Source: Kitasatospora sp. MMS16-BH015
GTDB taxonomy: Bacteria; Actinomycetota; Actinomycetes; Streptomycetales; Streptomycetaceae
Length of the DNA stretch: 64,000 nucleotides
NCBI RefSeq assembly: GCF_002943525.1
Contig: NZ_CP025394.1
Location: forward strand, 2,108,001-2,172,000
Reading direction: 5' to 3'
Each line of letters starts with the position of its first letter. Within the stretch, counting starts at the first letter, position 1. Both the position numbers and the translations under genes were made by a program. The notes under the pieces were generated by a model. That model did no database searches and had not been told where the DNA came from. It saw nothing but the letters and a program-made list of their open reading frames with translations. This document shows positions 8,387 through 17,728 of the stretch, piece by piece.

Positions 8387-9309
8387 GGCCCGTCGCCCCG
8401 CAGGCGGGGGTTTGAAGACGGGCCCCAGCCGAGGGCCGCCAGCAGGTGGGCCACCAGCGGGTTCGGGTCACCGGTGCGCCAGGCCACGGCGACCCGGGTG
8501 TGGGCGGCGGGGGTCAGGCGGCGGCAGGCGACGCCCCGGAGCCGGATCCGGCGGAGGCCGGCCGGGGCGAGCGAGACGCCGAGGCCGGCCTCGACCAGGG
8601 CACAGACGGTGGGCCACTCCACGGCGTGTTGGGCGATCTGCGGCGTGAAGCCCGCCGCCGTGCAGAGGCCGGTGATCCGGTCATAGAGCCCCGGGCCGGC
8701 CTCGCGCGGCAGCAGGACGAACGGGTCATCCGCCAACTGGTCTACCCGGACCGAGACTTGGGCCGCAAGCGGGTGGCCGCGCGGCAGCACCGCGACCAGC
8801 GGCTCGTCCAGCACCGTCCGGAACTCCAACTCCGGCTCCGTGGCAGGCGGCTCGCGCAACAGACCGAGGTCGATGCCGCCCTCCCGCAGTGCGTCGAGCT
8901 GCGGCGCGCTGGTCATCTCCCGGATCTCCAGCGTGACTTCGGGGTGGCTGCTACGGAAGGTGTGCAGCAGCCCGGGCAGCACGGTCAACGCCAACGAGGC
9001 CGCGAACCCGATCCGCAGCCGCCCGGCCCGACCGCCGCCGACCGCCCGGGCGGCGGCCAGCCCGTCCGCCAACCCGCCGAGCGCAGTCCGCGCGGCGGGC
9101 AGCAGGGCCGCCCCGGCCGGGGTGAGCGCGACCCGGCCCGGGCCACGGCTGAACAGCGGGTACCCGACCCGCTCCTCCAGCCGCCGGATCTGCTGACTGA
9201 ACGGCGGCTGGGCGACGCCCAGCCGGGCGGCGGCCCGGCCGAAGTGCAGCTCCTCGGCGAGCAGGAGGAAGGCGTGCAACTGCGGCAGCGGCAGTTCGGG
9301 TCGGTCCAT
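8383..9309 (-). CDS. LysR family transcriptional regulator
   Basis: 308 residues. The N-terminal winged helix-turn-helix (residues 1-65) shows the LysR hallmarks: LHFGRAAARLGVAQPPFSQQIRRLE followed by the wing and LTPAG. A two-lobed effector-binding domain follows (residues about 90-295). The ATG at 9309 is chosen because the family starts about six residues before the first helix; upstream ATGs add unrelated sequence. It is transcribed away from the RidA gene with 73 bases between starts, the classic arrangement in which a LysR protein controls its divergent neighbour. Confidence 0.92.
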   Translation of the reverse strand: MDRPELPLPQLHAFLLLAEELHFGRAAARLGVAQPPFSQQIRRLEERVGYPLFSRGPGRVALTPAGAALLPAARTALGGLADGLAAARAVGGGRAGRLRIGFAASLALTVLPGLLHTFRSSHPEVTLEIREMTSAPQLDALREGGIDLGLLREPPATEPELEFRTVLDEPLVAVLPRGHPLAAQVSVRVDQLADDPFVLLPREAGPGLYDRITGLCTAAGFTPQIAQHAVEWPTVCALVEAGLGVSLAPAGLRRIRLRGVACRRLTPAAHTRVAVAWRTGDPNPLVAHLLAALGWGPSSNPRLRGDGP

Positions 9310-9369
9310 ATCCCTACAGATACCAGCTGATCGCCGATGGAGTATTGGACGTATCGCCGCCACCACGCC

Positions 9370-9375
9370 TAGCGT
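9370..9375 (+). promoter_or_regulatory. -10 box, leaderless start of the RidA-like gene
   Basis: TAGCGT is 7 nt before the ATG at 9383. A GATAC...GTATC inverted pair (9319-9323 and 9351-9355) lies in the same divergent region and could belong to a LysR binding site. Confidence 0.5.
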
Positions 9376-9382
9376 TCGACGC

Positions 9383-9808
9383 ATGACGGCACCCGGCACC
9401 ACACCCGACACCGCACACCCGGCCGCCCGGCGCGCCATCCTCAGCGGCTCCACCTTCGAGGACCAGATCGGCTACGCCCGGGCCGTGGTGGACGGCGACT
9501 GGGTGCACGTCTCCGGCACCACCGGCTTCGACTACGCCACCATGACCATCGCCGAAGGCGTGGTCGAGCAGGCCGAGCAGTGCCTGCGCAACATCGCGAC
9601 CGCCCTGGCCGAGGCGGGCTGCACCTTCGCGGACGTGGTCCGGGTGCGCTACCTGCTGCCCGAGCGCGCGGACTTCGAGCCCTGCTGGCCCGCCCTGCGG
9701 GGCGCCTTCGGCGAGGTGCGGCCGGCCGCCACGATGATGGTCTGCGGGCTGGCCGACCCCCGGATGCGGATCGAGATCGAGGCCACCGCCCGGCGCCGGG
9801 CCGGCTAG
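9383..9808 (+). CDS. RidA family protein (enamine/imine deaminase-like)
   Basis: A 141-residue Rid-family protein: the N-terminal strand YARAVVDGDWVHVSGTTG, a central EQAEQCLRNIATALAEAG helix and the C-terminal RMRIEIEATA. Family members form trimers with active sites between subunits; RidA itself hydrolyses reactive 2-aminoacrylate-type enamines. This sequence looks like one of the broader Rid subfamilies, so its deaminase activity is not assured. It is divergent from a LysR gene that probably regulates it. Confidence 0.88.
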   Translation: MTAPGTTPDTAHPAARRAILSGSTFEDQIGYARAVVDGDWVHVSGTTGFDYATMTIAEGVVEQAEQCLRNIATALAEAGCTFADVVRVRYLLPERADFEPCWPALRGAFGEVRPAATMMVCGLADPRMRIEIEATARRRAG

Positions 9809-9926
9809 AGCCTGCCGAGCGGCCGGCCGACTGCGCTCCCCGCACGGCCGTGCCCCTGCGGCCGAGGCGGACGAGCGGCCTCGCTAGGATCACCGCCACG
9901 TCGAAGGCCGGGTCAGGGGAGTGGGC

Positions 9927-11099
9927 ATGTTCGCGGGATTGCGGAGTCGGGCGCGGGAGAGGGACCTCCGGCGGGCCGACCGCCTGCTCGCCGAGGGTCA
10001 CCGCTTCGAGGCTGCGGCGGGCCGCGCACAGGCCGAACCGGCCTACCGGAAGGCGGTCGAGCTGCTCACCGCCCGCCTCGGCGGCGAGGCCTCGGCGACC
10101 CTGGCGGCTCGCGTCCGGTGGGCGGACACGCTCGCGCAACTCGCCCGGCGGGAGGAGGCGGCAGCCGAGCTGCGCGCCGCGCTCGTGCACTGCCCGGCCG
10201 TACTGGGCGAGGACCATCCGAGTACCTGCAACGCCCGGCGCAGCCTCGCCACCCTCCTGCTGCTCCAGGGTCACCCGGAGGAGGCGCTGGAGCTCACCGA
10301 GACCGTACTGCGCCGTCGTCCCGCACCGGACGTGCTCGGCCTGGCGGCCTGGGACGTCAGACTCCGGGCCCTGGGCTCCCTCGGCCGCCACCGGGAGGCC
10401 GCCGACGCGGCGCCGGCGCTGCGCGAGCGGCTGGCCCAGGCGTACGGCGCGGACGACCTCCGTACGCTGAAGATCGGCGCCGATCGGGCCCAACACCTGG
10501 TCCAGCTGGGCGAGTACGAGACCGCCGAGCACGAGTGCCGGGAGCTGATCGAGCTGCGCGGCGCGGTGGACCTGTTCCAACTGGCCGTCACGAACGCCCT
10601 CGTCCTGGCCCTCGTCGGCCTCGGCCGCCACGAGGAGGCCGAGGCCGCCGCCCGGAAGGCACTCACCCGGGCCGAGGGAGACGTCGGCATCTCGCTGGCC
10701 CTCGGCCTCGCCCGCAGCCTCCGTGGCAGCGGGCGCCACGAGGACGCCTGGCGGGCCGCTGCGGACGCCAAGGCGAAGTTCCTGCTCACCAACCCCCGCC
10801 CCGTCCTCGCCGCACCCGTGCACACCGTCCTGGCTCAGACCCTGCTCGGCATCGGCCACCTGCCGCAGGCCGAAGCCGAGGCCCACCGCGCCGTCGAACT
10901 CGCCGCCACCCACCTCACCCCCGCCCACCACAGCACGCTGGAAGCCGCCACCACTCTGGGCACCGTCCTCGCCGCCACCGACCGCCGCACCGAGGCCATC
11001 GAACACCTCACCCGCTGCGCCGCCGCCTGGCGCGAGCACTACGGTCCCGACCACCCCCGCACCCGCGCCACCGAAGCCGAGCTCGCCGCCCTGGCCTGA
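9927..11099 (+). CDS. Tetratricopeptide (TPR) repeat protein
   Basis: About 390 residues, almost entirely helical, built of roughly eight TPR-like units of about 42 residues; clear ones include YRKAVELLTARLGGEASATLAAR, AAAELRAALVHCPAVLGEDH and a final AIEHLTRCAAAWREHYGPDH. The spacing and the recurring G-x-D-H-P-x-T resemble kinesin-light-chain-type TPRs common in Streptomyces scaffold and signalling proteins. No catalytic domain, signal peptide or membrane span is present. The start is ATG at 9927 with aggggag upstream; a TAGGAT box at 9885-9890 is a plausible -10. Partner unknown. Confidence 0.82.
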   Translation: MFAGLRSRARERDLRRADRLLAEGHRFEAAAGRAQAEPAYRKAVELLTARLGGEASATLAARVRWADTLAQLARREEAAAELRAALVHCPAVLGEDHPSTCNARRSLATLLLLQGHPEEALELTETVLRRRPAPDVLGLAAWDVRLRALGSLGRHREAADAAPALRERLAQAYGADDLRTLKIGADRAQHLVQLGEYETAEHECRELIELRGAVDLFQLAVTNALVLALVGLGRHEEAEAAARKALTRAEGDVGISLALGLARSLRGSGRHEDAWRAAADAKAKFLLTNPRPVLAAPVHTVLAQTLLGIGHLPQAEAEAHRAVELAATHLTPAHHSTLEAATTLGTVLAATDRRTEAIEHLTRCAAAWREHYGPDHPRTRATEAELAALA

Positions 11100-11244
11100 C
11101 GGCCGCCGGGCCAGACCTGACCGGACCGACCACCTGAGGGCCCCACCGCAGCGGCGCGCCCGCCTCTCGGCCACCCCCGGCCCGGTCGCCGGCCCACCCC
11201 GTTCCGGGACGCCACCTGCCCGTTTCCCGGATGGCGATGCAGCG

Positions 11245-11913
11245 TCAGTCGAGCGACGCGGAGCCGAGGTCGGCGAGGCCGGGGCCCGCGAGACCGGGGT
11301 CGGTGGCTTCGGCGCGGAGGAGGCGGAGGGCGAGCCGGGCGGCGCGGTCGTAGGGGGTGGGGTCCTCGTGGAGGACGGCCTGCGAGTTGGCGGTCTCCAG
11401 GAGGGCGATGAGGGCGAAGGCGAGGTCGTCGAGGTCGGTGTCGGGGCGGAGGTCGCCGGCGGTGCGGGCCTCGGCCAGAGCGCCGCGGACGACCTCGTGC
11501 CAGGCACGAGCGGCAGCGGCGAGGGCGTCGCGGAGGGGGCCCGGGCGGGCGTCGAACTCGGCGGTGACGTTGAAGAAGAAGCAGCCGCCGGGGAAGACGC
11601 GGGCCCGCGAGTAGGCGAGCCAGCCGTCGCAGAGGGCGCGCACCCGGGCCAGGCCGGAGGCGGTGGCGGGGATGGGGGCCAGCACGGCGTCCACGAAGAT
11701 CCGGCCGGCGGCGCGGACGGTGGCCAGCTGGAGCTCCTCCTTGGACCCGAAGCCGGCGAAGACCCCGCTCTTGCTCAGCCCCAGGTCGGTGGCGAGGCGT
11801 CCGATCGAGAGGGCGTCCAGCCCCTCCACGGAGGCGATCTCCACCGCGCGGCCCAGCACGGCGCGCCGGGTCTCCTCACCTCGCAGGATCCGCCCGTCCG
11901 TACGCGCGACCAC
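11245..11913 (-). CDS. TetR family transcriptional regulator
   Basis: About 222 residues. The N-terminal HTH covers residues 10-55: ETRRAVLGRAVEIAS, then LSIGRLATDLGLSKSGVFAGFGSKEEL, the typical TetR recognition helix. The C-terminal ligand domain is helical and resembles the TetR_C group of actinobacterial regulators. A GTG at 11922 is possible, but it sits inside the sequence ggaggtg, which is better read as the Shine-Dalgarno for the GTG at 11913. It is divergent from an alpha/beta hydrolase gene and a strong palindrome lies between them, so autoregulation and control of the hydrolase are likely. Confidence 0.9.
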   Translation of the reverse strand: MVARTDGRILRGEETRRAVLGRAVEIASVEGLDALSIGRLATDLGLSKSGVFAGFGSKEELQLATVRAAGRIFVDAVLAPIPATASGLARVRALCDGWLAYSRARVFPGGCFFFNVTAEFDARPGPLRDALAAAARAWHEVVRGALAEARTAGDLRPDTDLDDLAFALIALLETANSQAVLHEDPTPYDRAARLALRLLRAEATDPGLAGPGLADLGSASLD

Positions 11914-12012
11914 CCCGGCCACCTCCGTTCACCAGCCTCGTACTGCCACCTGTCGTGTCCGCCAGGGTAGTCCCGCGCCGCTCCGACGCCGCACCGCACT
12001 GGGCATAAAACT

Positions 12013-12034
12013 GCACGAACGGTCGTGCTAATAT
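12013..12034. promoter_or_regulatory. TetR operator palindrome abutting a -10 box
   Basis: A perfect inverted repeat, gcacga-acgg-tcgtgc (12013-12028), runs straight into TAATAT (12029-12034), a strong -10 for the hydrolase gene. A repressor bound here would cover the promoter. The spacing and central CG fit TetR/AcrR-type operators. Confidence 0.65.
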
Positions 12035-12087
12035 TTCGATCGAGCAAGGCCACCGTTCCAGCACCACCCCGACCAGGGAGATCCGCC

Positions 12088-12951
12088 ATGGACCCGGCCT
12101 CGGCACTGGTAAGCACCACCCTCAACACCACCTCGCACCTCGCACCCCGCCTCGCCGGCCGCGCCGCCTTCGAGCTCTTCCAGCGCCCGCTGCGCCGCAG
12201 CGCGCTGCGCCCGACCGAACGCGACACCCACCGGGAGGCCGTCCGCAGCGCCCTCGCGGTGAACGGCAAGCGGGTGGCCGTCTACCGCTGGGGCGACGGC
12301 ACCCGGCCGGTGCTGCTAATGCACGGCTGGCGCTCCCGGGCCTCCCGGTTCGCGCCGTACGTGCCGAGGCTGCGCGCGCTCGGGCTGAGCCCGGTCGCCT
12401 TCGACGCCCCCGGGCACGGCGAGTCCGGCGGCCGGACCACCACCGTGCTGGAGTACCGGGCGATCGCGGAGCGGCTCCAGCGCGAGTACGGCGGGTTCGA
12501 GGCGGTCATCGCGCACTCCCTCGGCGTCGCCGGGGCCTTCCTCGCGCTGCGCGAGGGGGTGCGGGCCGAGCGGCTGGTCGCCATCGCCGGAGTGAGCGAA
12601 TTCGCCTACCTGCCGGGGGCGTTCTGCGCCGGGCTGGGTCTCAACCGCCGGATCGAGGCCGATCTGCGGCACCGCATCGAGCACGAACTGTTCGCCGGCA
12701 CCGCCGACCCGTGGCGCCGCTTCGATGCCGCCCACCGGCCGGAGCAGGTGCCGCTGCCGATCCTGGTGGTGCACGACGAGGGCGACCGGGTGGTGCGGCT
12801 CGACCACGCCCACCGCCTGGAGGCCGCGTACGGCGACCGGCTCCAGCTCCTGGTCACCCGGGGCCTCGGCCACCGCCGGATCGTCACCGAGCCGACCGTG
12901 GTCGACAACGCGATCGGCTTCCTGTCCGTCGGCTCGGCCCGCGCGGCCTGA
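12088..12951 (+). CDS. Alpha/beta hydrolase
   Basis: 287 residues with an alpha/beta hydrolase fold. The oxyanion region is LLMHGWRSRASRF, the nucleophile elbow is AHSLG with Ser144, and a late Asp (VVHDEGDRVV) and His (GLGHRR) complete a triad. The N-terminal 55 residues are helical and unlike the core. No signal peptide. The ATG at 12088 has gggaga seven bases upstream. Its promoter overlaps a TetR palindrome, so expression is probably induced by a ligand of the divergent TetR protein, perhaps the substrate ester or a related lipophile. Confidence 0.85.
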   Translation: MDPASALVSTTLNTTSHLAPRLAGRAAFELFQRPLRRSALRPTERDTHREAVRSALAVNGKRVAVYRWGDGTRPVLLMHGWRSRASRFAPYVPRLRALGLSPVAFDAPGHGESGGRTTTVLEYRAIAERLQREYGGFEAVIAHSLGVAGAFLALREGVRAERLVAIAGVSEFAYLPGAFCAGLGLNRRIEADLRHRIEHELFAGTADPWRRFDAAHRPEQVPLPILVVHDEGDRVVRLDHAHRLEAAYGDRLQLLVTRGLGHRRIVTEPTVVDNAIGFLSVGSARAA

Positions 12952-12963
12952 GCCCACAGTCCC

Positions 12964-13016
12964 GAACGGCCCGGGTCCGCTGCTGCACAGGGGAGAGCAG
13001 CGAGCCCGGGCCGTTC
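12964..13016. terminator. Bidirectional hairpin terminator
   Basis: Outer arms gaacggcccggg (12964-12975) and cccgggccgttc (13005-13016) pair perfectly, and inner arms cgctgct and agcagcg extend the stem. It lies between the convergent hydrolase and asd genes and can serve both. Confidence 0.8.
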
Positions 13017-13031
13017 GTCCGGCTCAGAGCG

Positions 13032-14117
<1,086 letters not shown>

Positions 14118-14127
14118 TCATGCCTGT

Positions 14128-15018
14128 TCAGGCGCCCAGCGCGGCGAGCCGGTCCAAGGCGTGGGCCACCGAGGCCCGCCCGGCGGGCAGCAGCGGCAGG
14201 CGGACGGCCGCGCTGGGCAGCCGGCCCTGGGCGTGCAGCACGCCCTTGATGACGGCGGGGTTCGGCTCGGTGAAGAGCGTGGCCGAGAACGCGGCGAGCG
14301 CGTGGCCGAGCGCCCGGGCCCGGGCCACGTCCCCCTCCCGCCAGGCCGTGGCCAGCTCGGCGAACCGGCCGGTGGCCAGGTGCGCGGAGGCCAGGATGCC
14401 GCCGGGGGCGCCGAGCGCGAGCAGCGCCGAGTAGTACGGGTCGTCCCCGGCCAGCACCGCGAAGCCCGCCGGGGTGTCGCCGAGCAGGTCGACCGTCGGC
14501 TGGTCGACCGAACCGACCGCGTGCTTGACCCCGATCACGCCGGGCAGCGCGGCGAGCTCGCGCAGGGTGTCGGCACCGATGCTCTGGCCGGTGCGGTACG
14601 GGATGTTGTAGACCACCAGCGGCACGGCGCTGGCGGCGGCCAGCTGCTCGAAGTGGGCCACCACCCCGCGCTCGCCCGGGCGGCTGAACGAGGGCACGGT
14701 GACCAGCGCCGCGTCCGCCCCGGTCAGCCCGGCGAGGGCCCGGGCCGAGGCGCGGGTGTCGCCGCTGCCCGCGCCGACGATCAGCGTGGCGCCGCGCTCC
14801 CGGCAGACCCGGCCGCACACCTCGACCACGGCGGCCCGCTCGGCCTCGTCCAGGGTGGCCACCTCGGCCGTGGTGCCGAGCGCGACCAGACCGGCCGCGC
14901 CCTCGTCGAGCACCGAGTGCGCCAGGGCCTCCAGCGCCTTGAGCTCCGGCTCGCCGAGGGCGAGGCTCTCGGCCGCGAACGGGGTCACCAGGGGCACGTA
15001 CACACCGCGAAGTTCCAT
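14128..15018 (-). CDS. DapA-family aldolase/synthase (dihydrodipicolinate synthase-like)
   Basis: A 296-residue class I aldolase TIM barrel. The Schiff-base Lys165 is in GVIGVKHAVG, Tyr137 in VVYNIPYRTG, and T49-T50 in ALGTTAE. The neighbouring asd supports a role in lysine/DAP synthesis, where DapA condenses pyruvate with aspartate semialdehyde. However, the usual P-Y-Y-N motif reads V-P-S-F-S here, so the second catalytic Tyr (Tyr107 of E. coli DapA) appears to be Phe. It may therefore be a paralogue acting on another 2-oxo acid. A CAGGCT box 7 nt before the ATG fits leaderless expression; a LysR gene is divergent. Confidence 0.82.
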   Translation of the reverse strand: MELRGVYVPLVTPFAAESLALGEPELKALEALAHSVLDEGAAGLVALGTTAEVATLDEAERAAVVEVCGRVCRERGATLIVGAGSGDTRASARALAGLTGADAALVTVPSFSRPGERGVVAHFEQLAAASAVPLVVYNIPYRTGQSIGADTLRELAALPGVIGVKHAVGSVDQPTVDLLGDTPAGFAVLAGDDPYYSALLALGAPGGILASAHLATGRFAELATAWREGDVARARALGHALAAFSATLFTEPNPAVIKGVLHAQGRLPSAAVRLPLLPAGRASVAHALDRLAALGA

Positions 15019-15025
15019 GCCGCCG

Positions 15026-15031
15026 AGCCTG
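15026..15031 (-). promoter_or_regulatory. -10 box, leaderless start of the DapA-family gene
   Basis: CAGGCT on the minus strand lies 7 nt before the ATG at 15018. Confidence 0.45.
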
Positions 15032-15173
15032 CCGGGTGCTGACCCGCCAGGTCCAGTTCCGATTTCCGACGCTACTCGTAAGCAGAACCGATGCTCGGCT
15101 CCGGCGCGGCCGTCGAGGCGCAGCGGTTCCGGTACGCGGTGGGCACCCGGTCCGAGCAGAGACCGGCAGCTCC

Positions 15174-15179
15174 TAGGCT
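15174..15179 (+). promoter_or_regulatory. -10 box, leaderless start of the second LysR gene
   Basis: TAGGCT is 6 nt before the ATG at 15186, the same arrangement as at 7754. Confidence 0.55.
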
Positions 15180-15185
15180 GGGCGC

Positions 15186-16127
15186 ATGCTCGACGTACGC
15201 CGCCTGCGCCTGCTGCGCGAACTCGCCCACCGGGGCACCATCGCCGCCGTCGCCGAGGCGCTCTCCTTCAGCCCCTCGGCCGTCTCGCAGCAGCTCTCGG
15301 TGCTGGAGCGGGAGGCCGGGGTGGCGCTGCTCGAACGGACCGGGCGCCGGGTGGTGCTGACCCCCGCCGGGCGGGGGCTGGTGCGGCACGCGGAGGCGGT
15401 GCTCGAACGGCTGGAGCAGGCCGACGCCGAACTCGCCGGGGCCCGGCGCGGCCTGACCGGGCCGCTGCGGATCGGCACCTACCCCTCCGCCGCCCGCGCG
15501 ATCATCCCGGCCACCCTGGCCGCCCTGGCCACCGCCCACCCGGGCCTGGAACCGATGGTCACCGAGGTCGACCCGGCCGGCGTCTCGGCCGCGCTGCGGG
15601 CCGGCGAGCTGGACGTGGCCCTGGTGCACGAGTACGACTTCGTCCCGCGCGAGCCCGAGCCCGGCCTGGACGGCGAGGCGGTGTTCACCGAGCGGATGTA
15701 CCTGGCCGCCCCGGTGACCGCGCCCGGCGACGATGCGACCTCCGCCCCCGGGGCCACGCCCGGCGGGGGCGCCATCGCGGACCACCGGCACTCCGCCTGG
15801 ATCACCGCGCCGCCCGGCACGCTCTGCCACGCGATGGCCGTCCGGGCCTGCCAGGCGGCCGGGTTCACGCCCCGGGTGCGGCACCAGATCGACGACTTCA
15901 CCACCGTGTTGGCCCTGGTCGCGGTCGGCCAGGGGGTGGCGCTGGTCCCCCAGCTCGGCGTCGACTCGCCGCCCGCGGGGGTGCGCCTCACCGCGCTGCC
16001 GATGGCCCGCCGCACCGGCACGGCCTACCGCAGCGGAGCCCGTGCCCACCCCGCCGTGGCGGCCTTCACCGCCGCCCTGCGTGCCGCCCTCCCGCCCGGC
16101 CTGCGCGAAAACTCCGGTGACTCCTGA
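15186..16127 (+). CDS. LysR family transcriptional regulator (ArgP/IciA-like group)
   Basis: 313 residues starting directly with the HTH: LDVRRLRLLRELAHRGTIAAVAEALSFSPSAVSQQLSVLE, followed by LLERTGRRVVLTPAG. The effector domain spans about residues 92-300. It is divergent from the DapA-family gene (167 bases between starts), so control of that gene and possibly asd is the natural inference. Lysine-responsive LysR regulators exist in other bacteria, but the ligand cannot be read here. The C-terminus is Pro/Arg-rich and the stop is only 86 bases before the sigma factor start. Confidence 0.9.
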   Translation: MLDVRRLRLLRELAHRGTIAAVAEALSFSPSAVSQQLSVLEREAGVALLERTGRRVVLTPAGRGLVRHAEAVLERLEQADAELAGARRGLTGPLRIGTYPSAARAIIPATLAALATAHPGLEPMVTEVDPAGVSAALRAGELDVALVHEYDFVPREPEPGLDGEAVFTERMYLAAPVTAPGDDATSAPGATPGGGAIADHRHSAWITAPPGTLCHAMAVRACQAAGFTPRVRHQIDDFTTVLALVAVGQGVALVPQLGVDSPPAGVRLTALPMARRTGTAYRSGARAHPAVAAFTAALRAALPPGLRENSGDS

Positions 16128-16213
16128 TGGCCCCGTGACACCTAATGATCCGTCAACGCGTGTCGTTATCGGGGGGCGAGACCGTCGCCGCAGATCAGAC
16201 GGGGGTTCGGGGC

Positions 16214-16729
16214 ATGGACGAGGCACGGGACTTCGAGGAGTTCGCAGCCGACAGCGCGCGGCGGCTCTTCCACGTCGCGTACCTGATGTGTGGGGACTGG
16301 CACCGGGCGCAGGACCTGGTGCAGACCACACTCGCGAAGATGTACGGCATCTGGGGCAGACTGCGCCGGAACGAGGACGACCCGACCCTGCACGCGTACG
16401 CCCGCAAGGTGCTGCTGCGCGCCTACCTGTCGCAGCGTCGGCTGCGCCGGGAGACCGAGCTGGTGGTGGCCGAGCCCGGCGACTACCTGCCCGCCGCCGG
16501 GGTCGGCACCTCGCCCGACCTGCGGCTCACCCTGATCGCGGCGCTGCGCGAACTCCCGCCGCGCAACCGGGCGGTGGTGGTGCTTCGCTACCTGGAGGAC
16601 CACAGCCTGGAGGCCACGGCCGAGATCCTCGGGTGCAGCGTCGGCGCGGTGAAGAGCCTGAGCAACCGCTCGCTCACCAAGCTCCGGGAGATCCTCGGCG
16701 AGGACCGGGAGCTGCTCTTCCATGACTGA
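16214..16729 (+). CDS. SigE-family ECF RNA polymerase sigma factor
   Basis: 171 residues with region 2 near residues 10-75 (FEEFAADSARRLFHVAYLMCGDWHRAQDLVQTTLAKMYGIW) and region 4 near residues 100-160, ending in the HTH SLEATAEILGCSVGAVKSLSNRSLTKLRE. This is the SigE-family type abundant in Streptomyces. The ATG at 16214 is preferred because it starts right before the first helix; an ATG at 16145 would add 23 residues lacking family similarity. The next gene encodes a single-span membrane protein of the kind often paired with these factors, a likely anti-sigma partner. Confidence 0.88.
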   Translation: MDEARDFEEFAADSARRLFHVAYLMCGDWHRAQDLVQTTLAKMYGIWGRLRRNEDDPTLHAYARKVLLRAYLSQRRLRRETELVVAEPGDYLPAAGVGTSPDLRLTLIAALRELPPRNRAVVVLRYLEDHSLEATAEILGCSVGAVKSLSNRSLTKLREILGEDRELLFHD

Positions 16730-16822
16730 TCCCGGGCGCACTCCCGTCCTCTCGGACACCCGCCCCGACCCGACCCGTCCGACCCTGCCCTGTCCTTACC
16801 TCACCCATCCGCATCCGCATCG

Positions 16823-16885
16823 GATCCGCCCGATCGACCCGATCCGTGCGATCCGTGCGATCCGCCCGATCCGCCCGACCCGTGC
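16823..16885 (+). repeat. 9-bp tandem repeat between sigma factor and partner gene
   Basis: Seven contiguous 9-bp units of the form gatccgNNc (gatccgccc, gatcgaccc, gatccgtgc twice, gatccgccc twice, gacccgtgc) end just before the Shine-Dalgarno of the next gene. They do not appear to encode protein. Confidence 0.8.
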
Positions 16886-16905
16886 GAGCCTGAGGAGCCC
16901 CGGCC

Positions 16906-17502
16906 GTGGAGCTTGAAGACCGACTCGGCGCACTGCTCGGCGAGAGCGTGCGCGAACTGCCCGTCCCGGTGGCGGTGATCGTCGCCGAATCCACCCAGCG
17001 GGGTCGCCGGCACCGCAGTCGGCGGCGGGTCGTCCAGCTGACCGGCGCCGCACTGGCCATGGCGGGGCTGGTCTGGGTGAGTTCGTCGATCGACCTGCGG
17101 CGCCCGCCCGCCGATCCGGCGGTCAGCGCGGCCGGGGAGAACGTGCTCGGCACGCTGGCCGAACTGCTGCCCAGCGGCGCCGACCTCCGCGAGGTGGCGG
17201 GCCCGGCCGGCACCGACCAGGGGCTGACGGTGCGCTACGACAACGGGCTGACCCCGGTCACCCTCACCGTGGAGCTGACCCCCGGCCCGGGCTGCCCCGA
17301 GGGGCTGGACTGCCAGACCACCCGGTACTCGGACGGCACCACCGAGACGGTCGAGCGGCTCACCGACGGCTACCGCGTCCGGGCCCACCGCCCGGGCGGC
17401 ACCGAGGTGCAGCTGACGGTCCGTCCGTGCGCCGACGCCCTGCCGCTCTGGCGCCAGATCGCGGCCAGCCCGCGCTGGGGCGCGACGGTGCCGCTGCACT
17501 GA
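16906..17502 (+). CDS. Single-pass membrane protein, probable sigma-factor partner
   Basis: 198 residues. A cytoplasmic N-terminus (1-43, with a basic RRRHRSRRR just before the membrane) leads into one transmembrane helix, VVQLTGAALAMAGLVWVSSS (about 45-65), and an extracytoplasmic domain of about 130 residues with two Cys likely paired (CPEGLDC) and a third near the end. This topology and position after a SigE-family ECF gene suggest an anti-sigma or sensor protein, though no zinc-binding anti-sigma motif (HxxxCxxC) is present. The GTG at 16906 has gaggag 7-12 bases upstream. Confidence 0.72.
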   Translation: MELEDRLGALLGESVRELPVPVAVIVAESTQRGRRHRSRRRVVQLTGAALAMAGLVWVSSSIDLRRPPADPAVSAAGENVLGTLAELLPSGADLREVAGPAGTDQGLTVRYDNGLTPVTLTVELTPGPGCPEGLDCQTTRYSDGTTETVERLTDGYRVRAHRPGGTEVQLTVRPCADALPLWRQIAASPRWGATVPLH

Positions 17503-17728
17503 CACCGGTTCACTGACGCCGATGCCGCTGCACTCATGCCAGTACCGCTGCGCCGATGGACGGCGCCGCCGCACTGACGGGGCGTGACTCCCCCGTTCCG
17601 GGTGCTACCACTCGGGTGGCACCACCAGTGCGGAGCGGTTTCGGCGGGCCGTACGATCTCGGTCAACCGGCGCTTCTCCGCCCGTACGGCGGTCCGGTGG
17701 CGCCGCACCGTCACGGGGGAGTATCGCC
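17503..17728. other. Intergenic region with degenerate short repeats
   Basis: Contains three imperfect copies of a motif like gccgctgcactgac within the first 80 bases, then an unremarkable stretch ending in cacgggggagtatcgcc, whose ggggga is the likely Shine-Dalgarno of the kinase gene. No convincing promoter hexamers were picked out. Confidence 0.4.

Noticed and set aside
16722..16916. A short plus frame with an Asp/Arg/Pro/Ile repeat after the sigma factor
   Set aside because: It overlaps the sigma gene end and is just the translated 9-bp repeat; no homology pattern or separate Shine-Dalgarno.
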